20,752 nt of DNA from a virus: positions 19,610 through 40,361 of the IMG/VR virus record IMGVR_UViG_3300037847_002393; one strand, 5' to 3'. A model generated the notes under the pieces. That model was given only the letters and a program-made list of their open reading frames with translations, made no database searches and had not been told where the DNA came from. Below, one piece after another: positions 1-5,828 of the stretch. The number at the start of each line of letters is the position of its first letter. Within the stretch, counting starts at the first letter, position 1. Both the position numbers and the translations under genes were made by a program.

Positions 1-1748
1 TTATGCTTGTTCCTACTAGAAACTGGCTTACCATCAAAGTACACTAATTGTCTTTTATAACTATCTATTTTAGCTTGACTTTCTGAATTGCCATAAGGTA
101 AATGAATTTTATTTGCCTCAAACAATTCTGCCATTGCACCTACACCATATAATGGGTCGTGCTTGTTTTTGCCTGTTAGATGTCCTTGTAATAATATACC
201 TGTTCTTAGTACAAATTCTTTTATGTTGTTATCTTGTCTAATAGCAGTTTGAAATCCGTTTTCTTCTATTATCCAATGTCCTAAATCATATTTATGAAAC
301 CAATCACTAATTATTTGTGCAGCAGCTCTAACACCGCCACCTTGTTGATTATCAATATCTATACAGTAAAGTTCTGAGTTCCAAGTGTCTATACCCCACA
401 AAACTGCAGCTTGATAGCCACTAGCAGAAGGGTCAAGTCCTGCAACAAGTTGTAATTGTTTAGGCATTTGTCCTACAACTAAATCAGTACGTTTACAACT
501 ATCTACAGCGTCAGGACTAAATATTTGTGTGCCTTGTACATACGCTTGATTAAAATACACCATTTCAAATATCTGTTTACCACCTGTAGTTTCTGCAGCT
601 TTCATTCTTGACATTAACCATTTATGTGTACGTTTACTACCCCACAACATACAATCTGTATGTTCTTCATGTGATACTTCAGGTAAATCGCATTCTAAAT
701 CGTGTGCAGTTTCTACTATAGATGTGTAGTTATCATTATTAAGTAAGTGATGATATAAGTCATCAGGGTGTTGTCTTGACCCAATAACTACAACTGCAGT
801 ATGTTCCTCTTTACGACTAGATAGTGTTGTAGTCCACCATTGTCTAGTGTTTTCTCTTGCACCAGGTTGCATAGTAGTTTGATGGTCCTCAATGTCGTCA
901 GCAATAATAATATCGCAATCTCTTGATAGTATCTTGCCACCTTTACCTACAGCAACCATAGTTGGTGATTTAATACCAGGAACTGTTCTAGTACCTACAG
1001 TAAATTGATTAGAAGCCCACATCTTACCTGAACGATTATCAGGTTTAAAGTTTTTACCAGGTTCACAAAAATCTTCTTGTAATCTCTCATTGCTTTCTAG
1101 TTGGTCAAGTACAGAAGATACAGCGTTCTTTGCAATATCCTCATTACCACCAACCCACATAATCCTTACATTAGGGTTTTTACATATTTGATATACAGCA
1201 AAATGTATAAGTAATTCTGTCTTACCGTGTCTAGGTGGCGACAATATTAATAGTTCTTCACCATTATCTATAGAGTGAATAATGTTATTTATCCAATTTT
1301 CATGAAAGTTTGCTGTTTCGTATTTCTCTCCTGTTTCTGTTGCAAAATAGTTTTTACGAAAAGCAGAAAAGTTTTCTAGTGCATTCTGTGCATCTTCTGA
1401 TACTTCCCAATCTTCTGCATCTAATTTATTTTGTAAGTCTATTTGATAAGCAGCGTTCATTTTAGATATTGTTGCTATTGGACACCCAATAACTTCTGCT
1501 GCTTTAGTTGCAGTTAGCTCACTATTCATTACTTTGTCTGCTAGACCACTATCTACATACTCTTGGTAATACTTACCTTTCATAGGTGTAGTAGCTGCGT
1601 ATTCTGAATTTATAGGCTTTTCTTGTTTTTTATTATGTCTGTATTCTTTCATATACTGACGCTGTTGGCATTTAGTAGAACAATACTTAGATTTATTCTT
1701 AGGTAATCTTTTTCTGCAGTTAGTAGCGTGGCATATCTTTTTAGACAT
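1..1748 (-). CDS. terL: Phage terminase large subunit, C-terminus cut by window edge
   Basis: Packaging motor ATPase and nuclease that moves phage DNA into the prohead. The frame is open from the ATG at 1748 to base 3 (about 582 codons) with no stop, so the gene continues left of the window. Visible parts are an N-terminal Cys cluster (C..C, then YCSTKC, residues about 6-26) that looks like a zinc site, a helix-turn-helix-like stretch (KAAEVIGCPIATISK, about residues 90-105), Walker A (SPPRHGKTELL, about 170), Walker B (IIIADDIED, about 281) and the RNase H-fold nuclease start (AGLDPSASG, about 438). The N-terminal zinc/HTH extension is longer than in minimal terminases and may stand in for small-subunit DNA recognition; that is inference. 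SD-like ATAGGAA lies just before the ATG. The Walker and nuclease motifs make the assignment secure. Confidence 0.95.
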   Translation of the reverse strand, partial: MSKKICHATNCRKRLPKNKSKYCSTKCQQRQYMKEYRHNKKQEKPINSEYAATTPMKGKYYQEYVDSGLADKVMNSELTATKAAEVIGCPIATISKMNAAYQIDLQNKLDAEDWEVSEDAQNALENFSAFRKNYFATETGEKYETANFHENWINNIIHSIDNGEELLILSPPRHGKTELLIHFAVYQICKNPNVRIMWVGGNEDIAKNAVSSVLDQLESNERLQEDFCEPGKNFKPDNRSGKMWASNQFTVGTRTVPGIKSPTMVAVGKGGKILSRDCDIIIADDIEDHQTTMQPGARENTRQWWTTTLSSRKEEHTAVVVIGSRQHPDDLYHHLLNNDNYTSIVETAHDLECDLPEVSHEEHTDCMLWGSKRTHKWLMSRMKAAETTGGKQIFEMVYFNQAYVQGTQIFSPDAVDSCKRTDLVVGQMPKQLQLVAGLDPSASGYQAAVLWGIDTWNSELYCIDIDNQQGGGVRAAAQIISDWFHKYDLGHWIIEENGFQTAIRQDNNIKEFVLRTGILLQGHLTGKNKHDPLYGVGAMAELFEANKIHLPYGNSESQAKIDSYKRQLVYFDGKPVSSRNKH

Positions 1749-1780
1749 ATTTTCCTATCTTTTTCGTAAAGATTTGTGTA

Positions 1781-1815
1781 ATGATAATTATATGTTATCA
1801 TACATTAAATTACAA
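1781..1815 (-). promoter_or_regulatory. Terminase promoter with palindromic operator
   Basis: Read on the minus strand, TTGTAA (1810-1815), a 17-nt spacer and a perfect TATAAT (1787-1792) form a sigma70-type promoter about 32 nt before the terminase ATG. The -10 sits inside a perfect 7-bp inverted repeat, ATGATAA-N7-TTATCAT (1781-1801). This layout is typical of a repressor site that blocks polymerase, so the terminase could be held off early. The repressor is not identifiable here. Confidence 0.6.
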
Positions 1816-2071
1816 ACATTGGGAATAAGTAATTAGTTACAAGTAAAGTGGCAATCGGGGTGCCGAAAGCTAGGGATACGTAGAAGTATAACGCAGTAAC
1901 ACAAACCTAGTACTCAAGGATTAACCAAAGTTTCCAATCATAACTCTTTCTCCCTTACTAGCCCGTTATGTCTGAAAGGGCTTCAAACCTTATAAACATT
2001 GACAGAAATATCTTTACAATGTTTTACTAGAATATTTTTTACTACTTACATATATACAGGTGGGGGTACGC

Positions 2072-2097
2072 AGATTAAGACCTGTAGGTCATAATCT
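2072..2097 (+). other. Perfect stem-loop with TGTA loop
   Basis: AGATTA-A-GACC-TGTA-GGTC-A-TAATCT folds into 10 pairs with one symmetric A:A mismatch. No T-run follows, so it is not an ordinary terminator. It may be a protein-binding dyad or part of a leader RNA. Confidence 0.55.
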
Positions 2098-2237
2098 TAC
2101 GTGTGTGCAGGTGTACAAGCCTGTGCAGGACTATAAATATATAGCAATAAAGGATAGTGTCTACATACTAGATATAGTGCTACTATATATAGGGATATGA
2201 AATTAAATACCACCATATGTAGTAGTATTAACTTCTT

Positions 2238-2267
2238 TTGAACTGTAATAAACTCTTAGTATATATT
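2238..2267 (+). promoter_or_regulatory. Candidate early promoter
   Basis: TTGAAC (2238-2243), an 18-nt spacer and TATATT (2262-2267) resemble a sigma70 promoter facing the early genes. The predicted start near 2274 lies just before the three 28-bp-spaced operator-like sites, the expected geometry for repression by bound protein downstream of the start. Inferred from consensus only. Confidence 0.45.
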
Positions 2268-2287
2268 TAGATAGAGAGAGCTTCACC

Positions 2288-2359
2288 CCCCAAGATATTG
2301 TGGTTTCCCAATGAGCCACTAGATGTTGTATGGTCTACCCCGACCACAAGATGTAGTGG
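2288..2359. repeat. Three iteron/operator-like dyads at 28-bp period
   Basis: The 16-mers CCCCAAGATATTGTGG (2288-2303), CCACTAGATGTTGTAT (2316-2331) and CCACAAGATGTAGTGG (2344-2359) start exactly 28 bp apart and share the dyad CCACwAGATrTwGTGG. A fourth site, ATACTAGATATAGTGC, lies at 2165-2180. The dyad resembles the NrdR box as I recall it (acaCwAtATaTwGtgt), matching about 12-13 of 16 positions. The strict period also fits replication iterons. No nrd gene is in the window, so the bound protein is unknown. Confidence 0.55.
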
Positions 2360-2378
2360 TTATTGCCGAGAGGTAATA

Positions 2379-2415
2379 GTATTTAACCCCTTACTTTAGT
2401 AAGGGGATTAAATAC
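2379..2415 (+). repeat. Early-gene hairpin repeat, copy 1
   Basis: GTATTTAA CCCCTTAC-TTTA-GTAAGGGG-A-TTAAATAC gives 16 pairs with a single bulged A after GGGG. It lies 31 nt before the ATG at 2447. It is the longest of five related hairpins between early genes; loop-proximal base pairs change together among the copies. No U-run follows, so a simple rho-independent terminator is unlikely. Confidence 0.75.
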
Positions 2416-2446
2416 ATTAATCCGTGTAGAGAAAGCTGAGAAAAAA

Positions 2447-2647
2447 ATGCTAGATAATAAAGATTATATTGAAATAACTAAAGCCTATCTTGATAATGAG
2501 ATAAATGATATAGCCTTTTACATGATGATGTTTAAAGGTTTTGACGGCTTTACTTGTACTACAAGTCCTTGCAAAGTTTGTGGCGATAGGATTATTCCTA
2601 TGAATAATCAAACTTCCACAAGCTACTGCGAGATTTGTTTGGTTTAG
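2447..2647 (+). CDS. Small zinc-ribbon-like protein (66 aa)
   Basis: Function not recognised. The N-terminal half is helical and acidic (about residues 1-30), followed by a four-Cys pattern: CKVCG near residue 42, and CEIC at the C-terminus. That is a likely zinc knuckle for nucleic-acid or protein contact. Translation starts after TGAGAAAAAAATG, an A-rich leader also found before the genes at 3025 and 4225 and unlike the strong SD sites elsewhere. It is the first gene of the early plus-strand run and lies between hairpin copies 1 and 2, which suggests both flank its message. Confidence 0.7.
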   Translation: MLDNKDYIEITKAYLDNEINDIAFYMMMFKGFDGFTCTTSPCKVCGDRIIPMNNQTSTSYCEICLV

Positions 2648-2649
2648 GT

Positions 2650-2685
2650 GGTTTTAACCCCTACTTTAGTAGGGGGTATAAAACC
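2650..2685 (+). repeat. Early-gene hairpin repeat, copy 2
   Basis: GGTTTTA-A-CCCCTAC-TTTA-GTAGGGG-GTA-TAAAACC, 14 pairs. Compared with copy 1 the stem has lost one pair on both arms and the flanking stem differs on both sides, so pairing is preserved while sequence changes. It lies between the stop at 2647 and the SD (TTGGAG) of the gene at 2707. Confidence 0.75.
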
Positions 2686-2706
2686 CCTAGAGAGATTGGA
2701 GTGAAA

Positions 2707-2832
2707 ATGAAATTCTGTAGTGCTTGTGAAACATCTAAAGATGTTTACCATTTGTTTGGAACTTTTTACGCGTGTTCGCCTGAGTGCGAGGACGAGGTTG
2801 GAATTTTGAGCGACCCTTACTATTGGGATTGA
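2707..2832 (+). CDS. Zinc-ribbon-like microprotein (41 aa)
   Basis: Not recognised at family level. It begins MKFCSACETSKDVYH and carries CxxC near the start and CSPEC at about residues 24-28, a plausible four-Cys zinc site of the treble-clef or FCS type. The start at 2707 is chosen because ATTGGAG sits 7 nt upstream; an upstream in-frame ATG at 2635 would run through hairpin copy 2 and overlap the previous gene. It is one of at least six Cys-pair microproteins in the plus-strand genes. Confidence 0.7.
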   Translation: MKFCSACETSKDVYHLFGTFYACSPECEDEVGILSDPYYWD

Positions 2833-2836
2833 GATT

Positions 2837-2880
2837 TAGGGTATTTAACCCCTTAACTTGTTAAGGGGATTAAATCCCTA
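2837..2880 (+). repeat. Early-gene hairpin repeat, copy 3
   Basis: TAGGG-TA-TTTAA CCCCTTAAC-TT-GTTAAGGGG-A-TTAAA-T-CCCTA. It has the same core and the same bulged A as copy 1, with an extra outer TAGGG/CCCTA stem. It starts 5 nt after the stop at 2832. Confidence 0.75.
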
Positions 2881-3014
2881 TGCCGATTGAAAAAACAAAG
2901 CATGAACCCTTTGTGGTGGAGCTAAAACACGTTTCGGTACGTGTACCTGCTGTGTGCAGGTGGACATGCCTATATGTATGTGGGGTGTGTCCAAGTGTAC
3001 ACACATACGAGAAA
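2881..3014 (+). other. Structured leader before the 3025 gene
   Basis: Holds the palindrome GGTACGTGTACC, the hairpin CCTGC-TGTGT-GCAGG, a TGGACA/TGTCCA pairing and a GTATGTG/CACATAC pairing. TGTGTGCAGGTGGACATGCC at 2951 repeats, with two differences, the block at 2102-2122. A 45-codon frame (2880-3017) crosses it but lacks a good SD and is Cys/Val-rich without a motif, so I treat it as probably untranslated. The leader ends in the shared TGAGAAAAAAATG start. Confidence 0.45.
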
Positions 3015-3024
3015 TGAGAAAAAA

Positions 3025-3351
3025 ATGAGTAAAATGTTGGCTAACGCCACAACCGAAGTGCATAATGTACGTAATGACAACAACGAAATACTACCTAACT
3101 ATTTCATAGTTAAGAACGTTGAAACAAAGGAATATTTCGTGTCTAATGCGTATGTATCAGACGTGAAAGAATTGGATAAAACCAATACTGTTTCACCTAT
3201 GACAAAAAACTTCGCAGACGCTAGTGATATGGTCAAGGAATTGTCCGCAGACCCTACGCTTACACACATCACACCTAAAGGCTTAACTGCTATTAGGTCT
3301 GCACGTGGTAAGAGGGCTTGGGCAAAGAAAAAGGCTCTAGCAAACGCTTAG
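3025..3351 (+). CDS. Hypothetical early protein (108 aa)
   Basis: No family recognised. Soluble, with a central part containing NYFIVKNVETKEYFVSN (beta-strand-like) and a strongly basic C-terminus (RSARGKRAWAKKKA) suited to contact with nucleic acid. The start at 3025 follows the A-rich TGAGAAAAAAATG leader; extending to 2941 would translate the structured leader, which is less likely. A clean hairpin lies 12 nt after the stop, so the gene may be a monocistronic unit. Confidence 0.75.
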   Translation: MSKMLANATTEVHNVRNDNNEILPNYFIVKNVETKEYFVSNAYVSDVKELDKTNTVSPMTKNFADASDMVKELSADPTLTHITPKGLTAIRSARGKRAWAKKKALANA

Positions 3352-3362
3352 TGTTTATCTCG

Positions 3363-3384
3363 CACCCACCTGAGATGGTGGGTG
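3363..3384 (+). other. GC-rich hairpin after the 3025 gene
   Basis: CACCCACC-TGAGAT-GGTGGGTG is a perfect 8-bp stem. A second dyad, ATATAC-N7-GTATAT, follows at about 3389. No T-run is present, so it could be a rho-dependent 3' end, an mRNA-stabilising hairpin or an operator. Confidence 0.5.
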
Positions 3385-3444
3385 TAGGATATACATTAAC
3401 TGTATATTGTACTGTAAATATCTGTTCTAAAGAAAAGGAATATA

Positions 3445-3591
3445 ATGATAAAAAGAATAAAACAATATAGTAATGAAACTACACGTGTAGGTAGGCTAAT
3501 TATTTGGTTAGCTTATGCGTTAGGTTTACATGACGAGTGTAATCCTAAAGCTCTTGCAGGTGTGCCTGAGTGGGAGTGTTGGTGCGTATAA
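3445..3591 (+). CDS. Hypothetical microprotein (48 aa)
   Basis: MIKRIKQYSNETTRVGR..., with a basic start, a hydrophobic stretch LIIWLAYALGL (about residues 18-28) and a Cys/Trp-rich tail ending PEWECWCV. The stretch is too short for a sure membrane helix. AAAGGAA precedes the ATG at good spacing. The stop overlaps the next start as TAATG, so the two are probably translationally coupled. Function unknown. Confidence 0.6.
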   Translation: MIKRIKQYSNETTRVGRLIIWLAYALGLHDECNPKALAGVPEWECWCV

Positions 3592-3779
3592 TGTGTTGCA
3601 TGTGTTTAGTTAAATTAGAAGTACCTTACATAAGACATAATGGCTTTTGGTATTGCGATTATGAGTGCTTTAACGAAGGCGTAAAAGACGAGTTGTTTTA
3701 TGCGTGGCTTAAATTCAAAAATGCTACTGACATATACAATGGTGAAATGATGTTAGGTGCAGGAACATTAAGTAATTAA
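3591..3779 (+). CDS. Zinc-finger-like microprotein (62 aa)
   Basis: MCCMCLVKLEVPYIRHNGFWYCDYECFNEG carries CxxC at residues 2-5 and CDYEC near residue 22, with the spacing of a treble-clef or FCS-type zinc site. The start at 3591 is preferred over 3570 because it forms a TAATG overlap with the previous stop. Its stop TAA is the first part of hairpin copy 4. It resembles the 2707 product in its Cys layout and may be a diverged paralogue; function unknown. Confidence 0.7.
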   Translation: MCCMCLVKLEVPYIRHNGFWYCDYECFNEGVKDELFYAWLKFKNATDIYNGEMMLGAGTLSN

Positions 3780-3806
3780 CCCCTTAATTTATTAAGGGGC
3801 TTAATT
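3774..3806 (+). repeat. Early-gene hairpin repeat, copy 4
   Basis: AATTAA CCCCTTAAT-TT-ATTAAGGGG-C-TTAATT. The usual bulge after GGGG is here C instead of A. The 5' arm overlaps the stop codon at 3779 and the 3' arm ends about 8 nt before the GGAG of the next gene. Confidence 0.75.
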
Positions 3807-3824
3807 AATTAGATTGGAGATTTT

Positions 3825-4001
3825 ATGAGTGTCCGTGTAAGTGGCAACGATAATGACATGTTATGCGATAATTGTAGACAAAACAATTATGCACGTGTAG
3901 GTATACATAGCAATGTCAAAAGCTCTGTACATGTAATGGTACAGTGCTTTTCATGTGGTTATCGAACAGTTAAAAAGCAATCAAGCAAAAGGAACTTATG
4001 A
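3825..4001 (+). CDS. Zinc-ribbon microprotein (58 aa)
   Basis: MSVRVSGNDNDMLCDNCRQ carries CDNC at about residues 14-17 and CFSC at 41-44, the two-knuckle layout of a zinc ribbon, followed by a basic tail (RTVKKQSSKRN). The family is not identified; transcription-factor-like or RNA-binding roles are possible. SD TTGGAG lies 8 nt before the ATG. The stop overlaps the next start (ATGA). Confidence 0.7.
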   Translation: MSVRVSGNDNDMLCDNCRQNNYARVGIHSNVKSSVHVMVQCFSCGYRTVKKQSSKRNL

Positions 4002-4171
4002 CATTACACGACAAAAAATCCCCAAGATACCACAAGCACTACGACTTTACGTTTCCAAAAGAAACGTTTGGTTATAGGAGTGAGTATTTTGAGGAAGTAA
4101 AAAAGATACATAAACAAAAGAAACGTACATACGACCTTGATAAAGTCAAGAAGTCGTTGTATATAGACTAG
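3998..4171 (+). CDS. Hypothetical basic protein (57 aa)
   Basis: MTLHDKKSPRYHKHYDFTF..., a Lys/Tyr/His-rich soluble protein with a helical charged second half (EYFEEVKKIHKQKKRTYDLDKVKK). The ATGA overlap with the preceding zinc ribbon indicates coupled translation. The stop lies at the foot of the 4171-4207 hairpin. No known domain recognised. Confidence 0.65.
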   Translation: MTLHDKKSPRYHKHYDFTFPKETFGYRSEYFEEVKKIHKQKKRTYDLDKVKKSLYID

Positions 4172-4207
4172 TGTACAATGGAGTGTCATGTGATGCTCCA
4201 AGTACAC
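4171..4207 (+). promoter_or_regulatory. Leader hairpin of the 4225 gene
   Basis: GTGTAC-AA-TGGAG-N12-CTCCA-A-GTACAC, 11 pairs, followed by GGAAAGTGAGAAAAAAAATG. The leader before 3025 also ends with TCCAAGT..TACAC and then TGAGAAAAAAATG, so the two leaders look like relatives. A role in translation control or RNA processing is inferred. Confidence 0.5.
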
Positions 4208-4224
4208 GGAAAGTGAGAAAAAAA

Positions 4225-4650
4225 ATGGGTGAAAGAGCAAACGTTCTGTTATACCAAAAACTACCAAAACATACAGCAGTAAATCCAAGCGACAAGGATA
4301 CGCTAGTGTATAGCCCTGTGATTTATACACATTGGGGTGGTAGAGAAATGAAAAGCGTTGTAGCTAGTGTAGTACACGAATACTACGAGTTTACAGGCGA
4401 TACTAATTGGGAAGTATCTATGCGTAGAGAAGTTGAACGTGTATTTCCTAAATTACTTGTTGCATGTATAAAAAATGAGTTAGAACCAAGCGTTTATAAC
4501 TTTGATTACATGAAATTTAGAGATGAATTACCAACAGGTAATGATATGCCGATTATCGCAGATGATTGGGGTACTTTACTTGTAGATATTAGTACATGGA
4601 AGTACGAAACTTTAGTATACGATTGGAAGAAAGCATTAGAGGAGGAATAA
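4225..4650 (+). CDS. Conserved phage-type protein with RANV...YTHWGG motif (141 aa)
   Basis: Begins MGERANVLLYQKL and continues with VYSPVIYTHWGGREMK (about residues 28-43). I recall this pattern (RANxx..., then [LY]Y[ST]HW.G) from many phage and plasmid proteins of unknown function. The second half contains DDWGTLLVDISTWKY, matching the family's usual '...PLLVVDL...' end. Likely a small soluble enzyme-like or regulatory domain; no catalytic residues can be assigned. The start at 4225 follows the A-rich leader; 4171 would translate the hairpin. The last codons GAG GAG GAA serve as SD for the next gene (TAATG overlap). Confidence 0.75.
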   Translation: MGERANVLLYQKLPKHTAVNPSDKDTLVYSPVIYTHWGGREMKSVVASVVHEYYEFTGDTNWEVSMRREVERVFPKLLVACIKNELEPSVYNFDYMKFRDELPTGNDMPIIADDWGTLLVDISTWKYETLVYDWKKALEEE

Positions 4651-4895
4651 TGCCTGATATAAAAGCAAAACTTGAACAAGAAATTAAAGAACTTGAAGAT
4701 GAGGTGTGGGCAAAATATCAAGAAGATAGCTTTGGTTATGCCGAGTGGTTTGACCACCTTGATAGTGTTGATAATGTAGATGACATTATGAGAACTATTA
4801 GCAAGTGGGATTTTGATGATACTGATAATGCAGTATATTTTTACACAAAAATCAGTACATTGAAAAGTGTTCTTTCTAATATGGGGGAAAAATAA
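4650..4895 (+). CDS. Acidic helical hypothetical protein (81 aa)
   Basis: MPDIKAKLEQEIKELEDEVWAKY is predicted coiled-coil, followed by an acidic Asp-rich segment (HLDSVDNVDDIMR, WDFDDTDNAV). Start at 4650: the SD GAGGAGGAA lies inside the 3' end of the previous gene and the stop/start overlap is TAATG. The stop again overlaps the next ATG. No family recognised; it may be an adaptor or DNA-mimic-like acidic protein, which is speculation. Confidence 0.7.
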   Translation: MPDIKAKLEQEIKELEDEVWAKYQEDSFGYAEWFDHLDSVDNVDDIMRTISKWDFDDTDNAVYFYTKISTLKSVLSNMGEK

Positions 4896-5047
4896 TGTTT
4901 AGTGTACAAGGTCTTATACTTGCATTTATGGGTGGAATAATGTTTATGGCACTTATATTCGGTATATGGCTATACTTTATGGAAAGGCGTATTGAAAAAG
5001 AACAAGGTCTTTCAGACGAATTTATGACGTGGGTGAAGAATTTATAA
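4895..5047 (+). CDS. Single-pass membrane protein (50 aa)
   Basis: MFSVQGLILAFMGGIMFMALIFGIWLYFMERRIEKEQG has one strong hydrophobic helix (about residues 4-28) followed by positive charge, so an N-out/C-in inner-membrane protein is likely. GGGGAA upstream is SD-like and the start overlaps the previous stop (TAATG). The stop at 5045-5047 abuts hairpin copy 5. Function unknown; superinfection exclusion is one possibility for early phage membrane microproteins, without direct evidence here. Confidence 0.65.
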   Translation: MFSVQGLILAFMGGIMFMALIFGIWLYFMERRIEKEQGLSDEFMTWVKNL

Positions 5048-5079
5048 TTTAACCCCTTAATTTATTAAGGGGATTAAAT
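5047..5079 (+). repeat. Early-gene hairpin repeat, copy 5
   Basis: ATTTAA CCCCTTAAT-TT-ATTAAGGGG-A-TTAAAT, with the bulged A conserved. The 5' foot touches the stop at 5047 and the 3' foot is followed by AGAGAGGAG, the SD of the gene at 5100. Confidence 0.75.
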
Positions 5080-5099
5080 ATAAATAGAGAGGAGCTGTT

Positions 5100-5330
5100 G
5101 TGAGTTGCAAACAAGGTGTTTCACGATATGCAAAAAACGTTGATGAACAAGATGAATTGATAACTGTCGGGCATAAAAGCGTTCCCGTGATAGCTGTTAG
5201 TCGTGCATTTGGTAAAACAACAATAACGTATGGGGATACGAATAAACCAACGCAACGAGTATTCGCAGATAATGACAATGTTGTTATCAACGAAAAGATT
5301 TATCGGCAACGCATAAAACCCAACAGGTAA
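5100..5330 (+). CDS. Hypothetical protein (76 aa), GTG start
   Basis: MSCKQGVSRYAKNVDEQDELITVGHKSVPVIAVSRAFGKTTITYGD..., a predicted small beta-rich protein of unknown family. The GTG at 5100 follows AGAGGAG at proper spacing. The gene sits between hairpin copy 5 and a strong GC-rich hairpin that starts 9 nt after the stop. Antisense frames over this gene lack support. Confidence 0.6.
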   Translation: MSCKQGVSRYAKNVDEQDELITVGHKSVPVIAVSRAFGKTTITYGDTNKPTQRVFADNDNVVINEKIYRQRIKPNR

Positions 5331-5338
5331 AAGCTATT

Positions 5339-5385
5339 ACACACCCTCTCCAAAACCTTGTACTGCGATACAAGGGGGGGTGTGT
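5339..5385 (+). other. Strong two-part hairpin after the 5100 gene
   Basis: Outer stem ACACACCC (5339-5346) with GGGTGTGT (5378-5385) and inner stem CCTTGTA (5356-5362) with TACAAGG (5369-5375) around a CTGCGA loop. No T-run follows; it leads straight into the next long stem. It may be one domain of a larger leader RNA. Confidence 0.6.
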
Positions 5386-5460
5386 GTAGCTAAGTGTCTA
5401 TTGTGTGTATTCTAATTTCCCTGTTAGTACATACGTGCTACACAGTAGGCACTTAGCTAC
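5386..5460 (+). ncRNA. Long G-U-containing stem-loop, leader of the 5484 gene
   Basis: GTAGCTAAGTG... (5386-5406) pairs with the arm ending ...CACTTAGCTAC (5440-5460) over 21 consecutive positions, two of them U-G. Since both wobble positions are U on the 5' arm, pairing holds in plus-strand RNA but not as a perfect DNA palindrome. The 33-nt apex holds smaller pairings, GTAT/ATAC and CTAA/TTAG. It ends 23 nt before the next ATG. Arm length equals that of the tandem elements at 5829-6391, so they may be related. Confidence 0.6.
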
Positions 5461-5483
5461 TTAAACATGATTGGAGGAAAACA

Positions 5484-5786
5484 ATGCAGATAAAAGTAGG
5501 TACAAAACTATCTACGTTGCCGAAATCTAACCCTTTCGGAGCAGGTAGACAAACCATTTTTGAAGAACGAAAATGGGATAAACTGTTAATGGACGCACCT
5601 TTTATGTGGGTATGTCTTGAAGTTATGCCTAAAACTACCAAATCAAATGGTACTAGACGTAGTAATGGTACGTTTTGGACGAGAGCCAAACAGTACAACA
5701 AACGTTATGGAGCTGACGGCTTTGAGTTCGCAGCACGTTGTATAGGTGGAGTATATACCTTTTGGGGTAGATACGAAACAAAATAA
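5484..5786 (+). CDS. Hypothetical basic protein (100 aa) inside RNA-rich region
   Basis: MQIKVGTKLSTLPKSNPFGAG..., basic, with aromatic segments APFMWVCLEVM and GGVYTFWGRYETK. No family recognised. TTGGAGGAAAACA gives a strong SD. It is the only gene between 5331 and 6410 and is flanked on both sides by long RNA-like stems, so it may bind or depend on those RNAs; this is inference from position. The conserved KSNGTRRSNGTFWTRAKQYNKR stretch (about residues 53-74) would suit nucleic-acid binding. Confidence 0.7.
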   Translation: MQIKVGTKLSTLPKSNPFGAGRQTIFEERKWDKLLMDAPFMWVCLEVMPKTTKSNGTRRSNGTFWTRAKQYNKRYGADGFEFAARCIGGVYTFWGRYETK

Positions 5787-5828
5787 AATCGTGGACTAGC
5801 AATAGCTCACGTAAGCTACTTACATTAA

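Larger units (their letters stand above)
1816..2446. other. Gene-free divergent control region
   Basis: About 630 nt without a convincing reading frame, between the leftward terminase and the rightward early genes. It contains an inverted repeat AACATTG-N15-CAATGTT (about 1994-2022), an AGCCC/GGGCT hairpin (about 1960-1983), a strong hairpin at 2072-2097, a GTGTGCAGGTG block repeated at 2951, a plus promoter at 2238-2267, operator/iteron-like 16-mers at 2165-2180 and 2288-2359, and the first early-gene hairpin at 2379-2415. No known riboswitch or tRNA was recognised. The density of dyads suggests transcription control, a replication origin, or both. Confidence 0.5.

Noticed and set aside
1843-1870. 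TPP-riboswitch-like CGGGGTGCC
   Set aside because: The CTGAGA element and the ACCTGATC helix of TPP riboswitches are missing.
2880-3017. 45-codon frame starting MPIEKTKHEP
   Set aside because: Weak SD, crosses several strong hairpins and a block repeated in the non-coding region at 2102; composition lacks a motif.
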